Assembly (NCBI GenBank): GCA_003645555.1
Contig: QNFN01000004.1
Location: 1 to 18,083, forward strand
Source: Gammaproteobacteria bacterium
GTDB taxonomy: Bacteria; Pseudomonadota; Gammaproteobacteria; QNFN01
DNA length: 18,083 nucleotides
Reading direction: 5' to 3'
Part shown: one piece after another, positions 1 to 7,687 of the stretch
Position numbering within the stretch: position 1 is the first letter of the stretch
Layout of the letters: every line of letters begins with the position of its first letter
Translations under genes and position numbers: made by a program
The notes under the pieces: generated by a model
What the model was told of the DNA's origin: nothing
The model's input: only the letters and a program-made list of their open reading frames with translations
The model's database searches: none

Positions 1-366
1 ACCCTCGAAGGCGGGCTGATCCTGATCGAAAATGTCGGCAACCTGGTCTGCCCGGCGGCGTTCGACCTCGGCGAGCACCACAAGGTGGCGATTCTCTCGG
101 TCACCGAAGGTGAGGACAAGCCGATCAAGTACCCGGACATGTTCCATGCCGCCGACCTGCTGTTGCTGAACAAGATCGATCTGCTGCCGTATCTCGATTT
201 CGATGTCGACAAGTGCATCGACTACGCTCGTCGCGTACATCCGGGCATCGAGGTGTTGCAGCTCTCGGCGCGCGACGGCACCGGCATGGCAGGCTGGCTC
301 GATTGGCTGCAAAACGGTTTGAACCAGGTTGCCGAGGTCTCGGTCGGGGCGAGCCCGGCCGCCTGA
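1..366 (+). CDS. hypB: Hydrogenase/urease-type nickel incorporation GTPase HypB (C-terminal part)
   Basis: The frame is open from base 1 to a TGA at 364-366, so the 5' end lies outside the window; 121 residues are visible. HypB is a SIMIBI-class GTPase that, with HypA, delivers nickel to the [NiFe]-hydrogenase large subunit in the cytoplasm. Visible motifs are the ENVGNLVCP segment near the start, whose Cys is a metal ligand in the G domain, the guanine-recognition motif NKID (residues 57-60 of the fragment), and the G5-like SARDGTGM close to the C-terminus. The P-loop and any His-rich nickel-storage segment would lie upstream and cannot be assessed. hypF starts 14 bases after the stop, so the two are almost surely cotranscribed. 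The family call is very secure. Confidence 0.96.
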   Translation, partial: TLEGGLILIENVGNLVCPAAFDLGEHHKVAILSVTEGEDKPIKYPDMFHAADLLLLNKIDLLPYLDFDVDKCIDYARRVHPGIEVLQLSARDGTGMAGWLDWLQNGLNQVAEVSVGASPAA

Positions 367-380
367 GGCCTGGCCTCCGT

Positions 381-2711
381 ATGGCTATTGCCCACGCTCT
401 GCCGCAGGCAACCCGGCTGGCACTCCGCGTCGCGGGACAGGTGCAGGGTGTCGGTTTCCGCCCCTTCGTCTACCGGCTGGCGCGCGAGCTCGGCCTGGTT
501 GGACGGGTCTGGAACGATGCCGGTGGCGTGGGCATCGAAATCCAGGGTGCGGTAGGCAACGTCGCTGTTTTCCGGCGGCGTCTTGCCAGCGAGGCTCCGA
601 CACTGGCCCGACTGGATTTGCTCGAAGTCACCGAGATGCCGCTCGTTGATGACGTTGGTTCGTTCCGCATTGACGCGAGCGAGGGTGGTGCGGTGCAGGC
701 TGCGATCACACCCGACATCGCCACCTGCCCCGACTGCCTCGCCGAGTTATTTGATTCCGCCGACCGCCGTTATGGCTACCCGTTCATCAATTGCACCCAG
801 TGCGGGCCGCGTTACACCATCACCGATGCGCTGCCTTACGATCGCCCGAATACCAGCATGGCCGGTTTTACGCTCTGCCCGGCCTGCGCTACCGAGTACG
901 CTGATCCGGAAAATCGTCGTTTTCATGCCCAGCCCAACGCCTGCCCTGCTTGTGGACCACGGGTGACGCTGTGCCTGGCCGACGGCACGCCGCTGACCGT
1001 GGCCGACCCATTTGCCGAGATCATAGAGCGGTTACGCGACGGAGCCGTGGTCGCCTTGAAGGGACTCGGTGGTTTTCATCTCGCCTGCGATGCGCGCAAT
1101 GCGGCCGCGGTCGCTGCACTGCGTCAGCGCAAGGGGCGTGAGGAGAAGCCGTTCGCGATCATGGTCGCCAACCCCGCTTCGTTGGCGACCCTGGCTGAGG
1201 TAGATGCCGAATCTGTTGCCATCCTCGAGCAGCCGTGGCGACCGGTCATCCTGTTACCCAAAGGGACGGCATGCGATACCGCGCTATCTGGCGTAGCTCC
1301 GGGTATCCGCTGGCTTGGTGCCATGTTGCCCTATACACCGTTGCACTGGTTGCTGTTCCACGCCGCGGCTGGCCAGCCGACCACAACTGGATGGCTGAAC
1401 GAATTGCAATCCTTGGCGTTGGTGATGACCAGTGCCAATCCGGGCGGTGAACCGTTGGTAATCGATGACGATGAGGCCGTACAACGGCTCGGTGGTATCG
1501 CCGACCTGCTGTTGCTGCACGACCGGCCGATCCGCGTTCGCTGCGATGACAGCGTGGTACGGGTGTGCGCCGGAGTGCCGGCCTTTTTACGCCGGGCCCG
1601 TGGGCGGGTGCCGCGCGCGATCCGGCTTCCGCACGGTGGGCCGTCGGTACTGGCGGTTGGTGGGCACCTCAAGAACACCGTTTGTGTGACACGCGGGGAG
1701 CAGGCATTCCTGTCGCAGCATATCGGCGACCTGGATAACGCGGCGACGTGTCGCGTTGTCGACGAGACCGTCGTCCATTTGTGTGATGTGCTTGAGGTGA
1801 CGCCCGAGCGGGTGGTGCGCGACCTGCACCCGGACTTCTACAGCAGTCACTTCGCGGCCCGTTTCGCAGAACGGCACGGTATTCCGTGCCAGACCGTGCA
1901 GCATCACCATGCCCATATCGCTGCAGTGGCCGCCGAACACGGTGTTACCGGTGAACTGCTCGGCCTGGCACTCGATGGTGTTGGCCTCGGTGAAGACGGC
2001 ACGGCTTGGGGCGGCGAACTGCTGCGTGTTGGCCCCGCCGGTTACGAGCGTCTCGGTCACCTCGCGCCACTGCGGCTGCCGGGTGGCGACCGTGCGGCAC
2101 GTGAGCCATGGCGCCTGGCCGCGGCCGCCCTGCATGCCCTCGGTCGCGGCAACGAGATCACCAGGCGTTTCCACGGATCCGCCGCCAGCGCGGTTGCAGC
2201 GATGCTCGATACCGGCACCCGTTGCCCGCCGACCACCGCTGCCGGGCGGCTGTTCGACGCCGCGGCCGGCCTGCTCGGTGTCAAGCTGGTGACCAGCTTC
2301 GAGGGTCAGGCTGCGATGCTGCTCGAAGGGTTGGCCGGTTCGGCGTGGCCGGTGGCGCCCTGGGCCGATGGCTTCCACCTTGGTGAGGATGGGGTCCTTG
2401 ATTTGCTGCCGGCGTTGGGTCACCTGGCCGATGCCGGGGATGCAGCGGAGGCCGCGGCGCGATTTCACGCCACCCTGGCTGCCGGCCTGGTCGACTGGGT
2501 CGTGCGTACGGCTGAAGCCACCGGTCTGAACACAGTGGCCCTCGGCGGTGGCTGCTTCCTCAACGAACTGTTGTGCGCTGTCCTGCGCCGTGAACTGCCG
2601 GCAAACGGCTTGCGGCTCCTTGAGGCACGGCGTGCACCGCCCGGTGACGGTGGCCTGGCGCTGGGTCAGGCCTGGGCCGTCATGCAACAGCTATCCCATA
2701 CGGAGAAGTGA
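381..2711 (+). CDS. hypF: Carbamoyltransferase HypF
   Basis: HypF makes the thiocarboxamide on HypE from carbamoyl phosphate and ATP, the source of the CN ligands of [NiFe]-hydrogenase. The protein is 776 residues, normal for the family. The acylphosphatase domain (about 1-95) has GQVQGVGFRPF with Arg27 and a following VWND. Two zinc-finger-like motifs of C-x2-C-x18-C-x2-C form are at C116/C119/C138/C141 and C166/C169/C188/C191. A YrdC-like domain (about 200-390) includes ALKGLGGFHLACDA, and a Kae1-like domain has the metal-binding HHHAH at 508-512 and a C-terminal ALGGGCFLNE. The reading frame is open far upstream into hypB, but ATG 381 is chosen because family homology begins there and it follows hypB without overlap. 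No damage is seen. The last codons overlap the hypC ribosome-binding region. Confidence 0.97.
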   Translation: MAIAHALPQATRLALRVAGQVQGVGFRPFVYRLARELGLVGRVWNDAGGVGIEIQGAVGNVAVFRRRLASEAPTLARLDLLEVTEMPLVDDVGSFRIDASEGGAVQAAITPDIATCPDCLAELFDSADRRYGYPFINCTQCGPRYTITDALPYDRPNTSMAGFTLCPACATEYADPENRRFHAQPNACPACGPRVTLCLADGTPLTVADPFAEIIERLRDGAVVALKGLGGFHLACDARNAAAVAALRQRKGREEKPFAIMVANPASLATLAEVDAESVAILEQPWRPVILLPKGTACDTALSGVAPGIRWLGAMLPYTPLHWLLFHAAAGQPTTTGWLNELQSLALVMTSANPGGEPLVIDDDEAVQRLGGIADLLLLHDRPIRVRCDDSVVRVCAGVPAFLRRARGRVPRAIRLPHGGPSVLAVGGHLKNTVCVTRGEQAFLSQHIGDLDNAATCRVVDETVVHLCDVLEVTPERVVRDLHPDFYSSHFAARFAERHGIPCQTVQHHHAHIAAVAAEHGVTGELLGLALDGVGLGEDGTAWGGELLRVGPAGYERLGHLAPLRLPGGDRAAREPWRLAAAALHALGRGNEITRRFHGSAASAVAAMLDTGTRCPPTTAAGRLFDAAAGLLGVKLVTSFEGQAAMLLEGLAGSAWPVAPWADGFHLGEDGVLDLLPALGHLADAGDAAEAAARFHATLAAGLVDWVVRTAEATGLNTVALGGGCFLNELLCAVLRRELPANGLRLLEARRAPPGDGGLALGQAWAVMQQLSHTEK

Positions 2712-2716
2712 TCGCG

Positions 2717-2959
2717 ATGTGCCTCGCCATTCCCACGCAGGTCGAGGAACTGCTCGACGACGACATGGCCCTGGTCAACCTCGGCGGCGTACGCAAGGAG
2801 ATCTCCCTGGCGCTGGTCGATGGGGTCGCCGTCGGTGACTACGTCATCGTCCACGTAGGATACGCACTCAACCGCATCGACCCTGAGGAGGCGGCACGCA
2901 CGCTGGCGCTGTTCGCCGAAATGGCGGAGGCGGGTGCCGCGGCCGGAGATGGTGGGTGA
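2717..2959 (+). CDS. hypC: Hydrogenase assembly chaperone HypC
   Basis: An 80-residue HypC/HupF chaperone. It binds HypD and the Fe(CN)2CO precursor and carries it to the hydrogenase large-subunit precursor. The start is ATG 2717, not the in-frame GTG at 2708, because mature HypC must expose Cys2: the sequence from 2717 reads MCLAIPTQVEEL, the family signature. A GGAG at 2702-2705 lies 11 bases upstream. The other conserved block, GDYVIVHVGYALNRIDPEEA, with the His of HVG, is intact. The final TGA overlaps the GTG start of hypD, which implies translational coupling, fitting their stable HypC-HypD complex. Family assignment is certain; which hydrogenase it serves cannot be seen here. Confidence 0.96.
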   Translation: MCLAIPTQVEELLDDDMALVNLGGVRKEISLALVDGVAVGDYVIVHVGYALNRIDPEEAARTLALFAEMAEAGAAAGDGG

Positions 2960-4080
2960 AGTACATCGACGAATTCCGTGACGGCGAGTTGGCCCGCGGC
3001 CTGGCCACGGCGATCCGGCGTGAAGCCGACACCGGGCGCGACTACGCCTTTATGGAGTTCTGCGGCGGTCATACCCATGCCATTTTCCGCTACGGCCTGC
3101 CGGCGTTGCTGCCGGAGAACGTGCGCATGGTGCACGGCCCCGGGTGCCCGGTCTGCGTCCTGCCGATCGGCCGCATCGACATGGCGATCGAACTCGCGCA
3201 CCGTCCCGAGATAATCCTCTGCAGCTACGGTGACATGCTGCGCGTACCGGGTTCCGAGCGCACCAGCCTGATCAGGGCGAAGGCCGAGGGGGCTGATGTG
3301 CGCATGGTCTACTCCTGCCTCGATGTACTGAAGATCGCCCAGCAGAACCCGGAGCGCGAGGTGGTCTTTTTTGCCATCGGCTTCGAAACGACGACCCCGC
3401 CGACCGCCGCGGCGATCAAGCGGGCCGAAAAGCTTGAGCTCGGTAACTTCAGTGTTTTCTGCAACCATGTGCTGACTCCTGCGGCGATTGGCAACATCCT
3501 CGAGTCACCTCAAGTGCGTGAACTCGGCACCGTGCCGCTCGATGGCTTCGTCGGTCCGGCCCACGTCAGCACGGTGATCGGCAGCCAGCCTTACGAATAT
3601 TTCGCCGAGGAGTACCACAAGCCGGTGGTGATCGCCGGCTTCGAGCCGCTCGACGTGCTGCAGGCGATCCGCATGCTGCTGGCCCAGGTCAATCGCGGAG
3701 AGGCGCGGGTCGAGAACGAGTTCGCGCGCGCAGTGACCCGTGACGGCAACGCCAAGGCCAAGGCGCTGGTGGCCGAGGTGTTCGAGTTGCGTCGGGTGTT
3801 CGAATGGCGTGGCCTTGGCGAAGTGCCGTACAGCGCCCTGCAGGTCAAGACAAAATACGCATCCTTTGATGCCGAGCGCCGGTTCAGGATCGAGCCACGC
3901 CGCGGGCGTGAGAACCCGGCCTGCGAGTGCCCGGCGATCCTGCGTGGACTCAAACAACCACGGGACTGCAAGTTGTTCGCCAAGGCGTGTACGCCGGAAA
4001 ACCCACTCGGCTCATGCATGGTCTCGTCCGAAGGGGCGTGTGCTGCACACTACACTTACGGCCGCCATCGGGCCGCGTGA
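2956..4080 (+). CDS. hypD: Hydrogenase Fe-ligand assembly protein HypD
   Basis: HypD is the [4Fe-4S] scaffold on which, with HypC, the Fe(CN)2CO unit of [NiFe]-hydrogenase is built. The 374-residue product has all the expected motifs: EFCGGHTH with Cys36, HGPGCPVC with Cys64 and Cys67, the SCLDVLKIA region, GFETTTPPTAAA, and a C-terminal cysteine cluster (CECPAILRG, RDCKLF, KACTPENPLGSC, EGACAAHY) that ligates the cluster. The start is GTG 2956, overlapping the hypC stop as GTGA. A GGAG at 2945-2948, 7 bases upstream, supports this start. Length and motifs are normal. After its TGA the tight hyp operon pauses for 129 bases before hypE. Confidence 0.97.
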   Translation: MKYIDEFRDGELARGLATAIRREADTGRDYAFMEFCGGHTHAIFRYGLPALLPENVRMVHGPGCPVCVLPIGRIDMAIELAHRPEIILCSYGDMLRVPGSERTSLIRAKAEGADVRMVYSCLDVLKIAQQNPEREVVFFAIGFETTTPPTAAAIKRAEKLELGNFSVFCNHVLTPAAIGNILESPQVRELGTVPLDGFVGPAHVSTVIGSQPYEYFAEEYHKPVVIAGFEPLDVLQAIRMLLAQVNRGEARVENEFARAVTRDGNAKAKALVAEVFELRRVFEWRGLGEVPYSALQVKTKYASFDAERRFRIEPRRGRENPACECPAILRGLKQPRDCKLFAKACTPENPLGSCMVSSEGACAAHYTYGRHRAA

Positions 4081-4153
4081 TCAGCGTGTCGTTGATGACC
4101 CGCTTTTGCTGAGTGTCGTGCTTCTGCCCGACAGAGTCATCTGAATCCATTCC

Positions 4154-4171
4154 GTCGGACTGAAATCCGAC
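4154..4171. other. Small inverted repeat between hypD and hypE
   Basis: In the 129-base hypD-hypE gap, GTCGGA (4154-4159) and TCCGAC (4166-4171) can pair as a perfect 6-bp stem with a 6-base loop. No run of T follows, so it is not a convincing intrinsic terminator. It may be an RNA stem affecting processing or stability, or chance. The rest of 4081-4209 holds no gene I can support and no clear promoter. Confidence 0.25.
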
Positions 4172-4209
4172 CCACGAATACCGCAATCTAGCTACGGAAC
4201 ACGAACCGC

Positions 4210-5250
4210 ATGTCCCGCCATTACACCTCACGCCTCGACATCGAAAACGGCTGCGTCGACCTGACCCACGGTGGAGGCGGCCGGGCGATGGCCCAGCTAA
4301 TCGACGAGCTGTTCGTGGCCGCACTGGCCAACCCGCTGCTCGAGCAGATGAACGACCAGGCCAGCTTCCCGGTCACGGCGGGACGCATGGTGATGGCCAC
4401 CGACAGCCATGTGGTGACTCCGCTGTTCTTCCCCGGCGGCGACATCGGCAGCCTGGCGGTCCACGGCACCGTCAACGACGTGGCCATGTCCGGCGCACGA
4501 CCGCTCTACCTCGCGGCTGGCTTTATCCTCGAAGAGGGCTTCCCGCTTGCCGATCTGGCACGGGTGGTTGCGTCGATGGCCGAGGCGAGCCGTGAGGCCG
4601 GGGTACCAGTCGTGACTGGCGATACCAAGGTGGTCGAACGTGGCAAGGCCGATGGTCTGTTCATCACCACGACCGGAGTCGGCATTATTCCCGACGGCGT
4701 CGAGATCTCTGGCGACCGCGCCCGACCCGGTGACCGGATCCTGGTCAACGGCATGCTCGGTGACCACGGAGTCGCCATCATGGCCAGTCGCGAGAACCTC
4801 GATTTTGGTACGCCGGTGGTCTCCGACAGTGCGGCGTTGCACGGCCTGGTCGCGGCAATGCTCGGCAGCGGTGTGGAACTGCATTGCCTGCGTGATCCGA
4901 CCCGTGGCGGTTTGGCGGCGACGCTGAACGAATTGGCGCAACAGTCGGGTGTCGGCATGCTGATTGACGAGGCGGCACTGCCAGTGCGCGAGGGCGTGCG
5001 TGCCTGCTGTGAGTTTCTCGGCCTCGATCCACTGAACGTCGCCAACGAGGGCAAGCTGGTCGCCATCGGGCCGCCGGATGCGGCCGAGCGATTGCTGGCG
5101 GCGATGCGTGCGCATCCGCTCGGACGGCATGCCGCGATGGTCGGTAGCGTGATCGAGGATGACCACAATTTCGTGCAGATGGACACCGCTTTCGGTGGCC
5201 GGCGCATGGTCGACTGGCTCAGCGGCGAGCAGTTGCCGCGGATCTGCTGA
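4210..5250 (+). CDS. hypE: Hydrogenase maturation carbamoyl dehydratase HypE
   Basis: HypE accepts a carbamoyl group from HypF on its C-terminal cysteine and dehydrates it with ATP to a thiocyanate, which donates CN to the iron in HypC-HypD. The 346-residue protein belongs to the PurM/AIR-synthase superfamily. It shows the N-terminal glycine-rich DLTHGGGGRAM, MATDSHVVTPLFFPGGDIG, VNDVAMSGA, GDTKVVERGKADG and DPTRGGLAATLNE segments. It ends exactly in PRIC, so the catalytic C-terminal Cys346 is present. ATG 4210 is preceded by a weak GGA at 4196-4198. It lies 129 bases after hypD, so it may have its own promoter or simply a looser link to the hypBFCD block. Confidence 0.97.
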   Translation: MSRHYTSRLDIENGCVDLTHGGGGRAMAQLIDELFVAALANPLLEQMNDQASFPVTAGRMVMATDSHVVTPLFFPGGDIGSLAVHGTVNDVAMSGARPLYLAAGFILEEGFPLADLARVVASMAEASREAGVPVVTGDTKVVERGKADGLFITTTGVGIIPDGVEISGDRARPGDRILVNGMLGDHGVAIMASRENLDFGTPVVSDSAALHGLVAAMLGSGVELHCLRDPTRGGLAATLNELAQQSGVGMLIDEAALPVREGVRACCEFLGLDPLNVANEGKLVAIGPPDAAERLLAAMRAHPLGRHAAMVGSVIEDDHNFVQMDTAFGGRRMVDWLSGEQLPRIC

Positions 5251-5268
5251 CTGGCGCCACGATATCCT

Positions 5269-5284
5269 GCGTGGCCTACCACGC
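5269..5284. terminator. Possible hairpin just after hypE
   Basis: GCGTGG (5269-5274) and CCACGC (5279-5284) form a perfect 6-bp stem with a CCTA loop, 18 bases after the hypE stop. No U-tract follows, so intrinsic termination is doubtful. It could be a 3'-end stabilising stem that, together with the repeat just downstream, separates hypE from hypX. Confidence 0.3.
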
Positions 5285-5294
5285 CTGACGTATT

Positions 5295-5391
5295 ATCAAT
5301 CGCGGCCGTACCCGTAGGGCATAAAGGGGGCGCTCCTACAGGAAGCCGGAGGCACGATCCGTGTAGGAGCGGCCCCCCCGACCGCGATGAT
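5295..5391. repeat. REP/BIME-like inverted pair of intergenic repeat units
   Basis: Two head-to-head copies of a roughly 35-45-base unit. The left copy (5295-5340, inverted) reads from ATCAATCGCGG to GGGGGCGCTCCTACA. The right copy (5362-5391) reads TGTAGGAGCGGCCCCCCC and then CCGCGATGAT. CGCTCCTACA at 5331-5340 is the perfect reverse complement of TGTAGGAGCG at 5362-5371, with a 21-base spacer. The flanking G5/C7 runs and the ATCAATCGCGG/CCGCGATGAT ends also pair. The TGTAGGAGCGGC core resembles REP-type elements of gammaproteobacteria such as Pseudomonas and Xanthomonas (recognised from memory, not searched). Such pairs usually sit between genes, protect 3' mRNA ends, and are mobilised by Y1-type REP transposases, none of which lies in this window. 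Confidence 0.8.
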
Positions 5392-5422
5392 TCCTAGCCC
5401 TGCTCCTGGACGATGCCAACGC

Positions 5423-7111
5423 ATGCGCCTGCTGTTCCTGACCCACAGCTTTAACAGCCTGACCCAGCGACTCTATGTCGAGTGCACACGCTGGGGCCAT
5501 GAAGTGTCGATCGAATTTGATATCAACGACCGGGTCACCGAAGAGGCGGTCGATCTGTTTCAGCCCGACCTGATCGTGGCCACCTACTTGCGCCGACCGA
5601 TCCCTGCCTCGATTTGGCAACGAGTGACCTGCCTGGTAGTCCACCCGGGCGTTGTCGGTGATCGTGGCCCTGCCGCTCTCGATTGGGCCATCCTGCGTGG
5701 TGAAGCGGAGTGGGGCGTCACGTTACTGCAGGCCGAGGCAGAAATGGACGCCGGACCGATCTGGGCCTCGGCACGCTTCCCGTTGCGGCAGGCGCGCAAA
5801 AGCAGCCTCTACCGAAACGAGGTGACCGAAGCCGCGGTTGATTGCTTGCGCGAGGCGCTTGACCGTTATGCTGCCGGTGGATTCACCCCGGTGCCGCTGG
5901 CTGAATACCCGGAACGCGTTGACGGTGGCTGGCAACCGCCGATGACCCAGGCCGACCGTGCGATCGACTGGTCGGTTGATTTGACCGGGACCGTGCTGCG
6001 CAAGGTCCACGCCAGTGACGGCTCGCCCGGGGTTCTGGATCCATCGCTCGGTGACGATCTCTTCCTGTTCGACGCCTGTGCTGCCATCGGCCAGGCCGGT
6101 TTCCCCGGTGACCTGCTGGCGTGTCGAGACGGTGCCATCTGCCGCGCTACGGTCGACGGCGCGGTCTGGATCGGTCACCTGCGCCGTGGTTTGCCGCGCG
6201 ACGGGGGCTTGAAACTGCCGGCGGTAGCGCTGCTTGGTGAGCGTGTCGCCAACCTGCCCGAAATCGCCAGCGATCCGATGCAGGCAGAGCAGGGTGAGGC
6301 AATCCGTTACGAGCAGGCCAATGGCGTCGGCTATCTCCATTTCGCCTTCCACAACGGGGCCATGGCGACCGACCAGTGCGTGCGGTTACGCACGGCCGTG
6401 ATGCAGGCACGGCAGCGTGATATCCGCGTGCTGGTACTGCTCGGTGGCCCCGATTTCTGGTCCAACGGCATGCACCTGAACCGGATCGAGGCAGACTCGA
6501 GCACCGCAGATGCCTCGTGGGCCAATATCAACGCCATCGATGATCTGGCGTTGGAGATCATCGGTTGTCCGAACCAGATGACCGTCGCCGCATTGCAGGG
6601 AAATGCCGGTGCCGGCGGTGTCTTTCTGGCACTCGCCGCCGATCGGGTGGTGGTACGCGATGGAGTGATGCTGAATCCGCACTATAAATCGATGGGAAAT
6701 CTCTACGGATCAGAGTACTGGACCTATCAGCTGCCGCGTCGGGTCGGTGACGAAGTGGCCGAGCGGCTGATGGCCAACCGCCTGCCGGTGGGATGCCGGG
6801 AGGCACTGGAGTTGGGTTTGGTAGATACTGTTCTGCCGGCCAGGCCCGACGCTTTCTTCGGCGCGGTCACCGCCATGGCCGAGGCATTGGCCGCGGCCCC
6901 CGATTTCGCTGCTCAGCTGGCGGAGAAGGCACGTCAACGGGCTGCCGATGAAGCGGTTTGCCCGCTAGCTGACCATCGTGCCGATGAACTGGAGCGGATG
7001 CGGCTCAACTTCTATGGCTTCGATCCGAGCTACCATGTCGCCCGCTACAATTTCGTTTTCAAGGTGCCGCACTCGCGCACACCGCTCCACCTGGCGCGGC
7101 ACCGTCACTGA
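5423..7111 (+). CDS. hypX: HypX/HoxX: CO-ligand synthesis protein (formyltransferase + enoyl-CoA hydratase-like)
   Basis: HypX makes the CO ligand of [NiFe]-hydrogenase from the formyl group of formyl-tetrahydrofolate by way of formyl-CoA, and is found mainly in aerobically hydrogen-oxidising bacteria. Residues 1 to about 270 resemble methionyl-tRNA formyltransferase: LTHSFNSLTQRLYVE at the start, catalytic-type His74 in VVHPGVVGDRGPAALDWAI, and Asp109 in AEMDAGPIW. Residues from about 290 form a crotonase fold with YLHFAFHNGAMATDQ, GGPDFWSNGMHLN, GNAGAGGVFLALAADRV and the HypX-specific YGSEYWTYQLP (Tyr428, Glu431). The frame has an earlier ATG at 5387, but that lies inside the REP-like repeat and adds 12 unrelated residues; homology begins at ATG 5423. 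The length of 562 residues fits the family, and no key residue is missing. Confidence 0.94.
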   Translation: MRLLFLTHSFNSLTQRLYVECTRWGHEVSIEFDINDRVTEEAVDLFQPDLIVATYLRRPIPASIWQRVTCLVVHPGVVGDRGPAALDWAILRGEAEWGVTLLQAEAEMDAGPIWASARFPLRQARKSSLYRNEVTEAAVDCLREALDRYAAGGFTPVPLAEYPERVDGGWQPPMTQADRAIDWSVDLTGTVLRKVHASDGSPGVLDPSLGDDLFLFDACAAIGQAGFPGDLLACRDGAICRATVDGAVWIGHLRRGLPRDGGLKLPAVALLGERVANLPEIASDPMQAEQGEAIRYEQANGVGYLHFAFHNGAMATDQCVRLRTAVMQARQRDIRVLVLLGGPDFWSNGMHLNRIEADSSTADASWANINAIDDLALEIIGCPNQMTVAALQGNAGAGGVFLALAADRVVVRDGVMLNPHYKSMGNLYGSEYWTYQLPRRVGDEVAERLMANRLPVGCREALELGLVDTVLPARPDAFFGAVTAMAEALAAAPDFAAQLAEKARQRAADEAVCPLADHRADELERMRLNFYGFDPSYHVARYNFVFKVPHSRTPLHLARHRH

Positions 7112-7147
7112 AACTGCAGCCGGCAGCAACGGGCAGAATCGTTGACC

Positions 7148-7687
7148 ATGGAATTTAGTTCACGTCTCGCCAAGCTGTTTTCGGTAGCACTGCTGCTGGC
7201 CATGTTGTTCGGCCTGATAGCGTGCAGCGATGAGCCGGAGCCGGTTGGACCACGACCAGGGGAGCCGTTTCCAGCACTCGACCTGCCGGCCCTCGACGGT
7301 CCACCGCTCCACCTCGGCGACTACCGTGGCCGTGTCCTGGTGCTCAACGTGTGGGCCACCTGGTGCGCACCATGCCGTGAGGAGATGCCGTCGCTGCAGC
7401 GGCTCAGCGAACGCTTTCCAGCGGAACGGCTGGTAGTAGTCGGTCTTACCGTCGACGAGGATACCAACCTGGCACGCGAATTCCTGATCAAGTACGAAAT
7501 CAGTTTCCTGATTGCCAGCGACCCGGCGGGAGGCGTAGCCGAGGGGCTTCTGGGTGTGACCGGCTACCCGGATACCTTCATCATTGCACCTGATGGCAGG
7601 CTCGCCAAACGGGTCTCGGGCGGGCGGGAATGGGATGGCGTGGAGATGGTAAGCTTGCTTTCAGGCCTGCTGGCCGGTAGTAAATGA
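7148..7687 (+). CDS. TlpA/ResA-like thioredoxin-fold lipoprotein
   Basis: A 179-residue exported thiol-disulfide oxidoreductase. The N-terminus is a lipoprotein signal: basic start, hydrophobic stretch VALLLAMLFG, then lipobox LIAC with the lipidated Cys at residue 26 from ATG 7148. A thioredoxin fold of the TlpA/ResA/AhpC-TSA type follows. Its active site is WATWCAPC (Cys73, Cys76), followed by EEMPSLQRL, the cis-Pro-type region GVTGYPDTFII, and a C-terminal VSGGREW segment. It should act in the periplasm, anchored to a membrane, reducing or oxidising cysteines, or serving as a redox input. An in-frame TTG at 7142 is an alternative start. It begins 36 bases after hypX, and its TGA overlaps the kinase ATG (ATGA at 7684-7687), so coexpression with the kinase is likely. 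The specific substrate is unknown. Confidence 0.88.
   Translation: MEFSSRLAKLFSVALLLAMLFGLIACSDEPEPVGPRPGEPFPALDLPALDGPPLHLGDYRGRVLVLNVWATWCAPCREEMPSLQRLSERFPAERLVVVGLTVDEDTNLAREFLIKYEISFLIASDPAGGVAEGLLGVTGYPDTFIIAPDGRLAKRVSGGREWDGVEMVSLLSGLLAGSK

Noticed and set aside
213..380. N-terminal extension of hypF back to base 213
   Set aside because: It overlaps the hypB C-terminus and encodes Arg-rich sequence unlike HypF; ATG 381 fits the acylphosphatase domain start.
1587..2687. Long open frame on the minus strand inside hypF (366 codons)
   Set aside because: It lies wholly opposite hypF, which has complete family motifs; the product has no recognisable domain. A GC-rich antisense shadow.
2708..2716. 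GTG start for hypC three codons upstream
   Set aside because: HypC needs its Cys directly after the initiator Met; only ATG 2717 gives MCLAIP.
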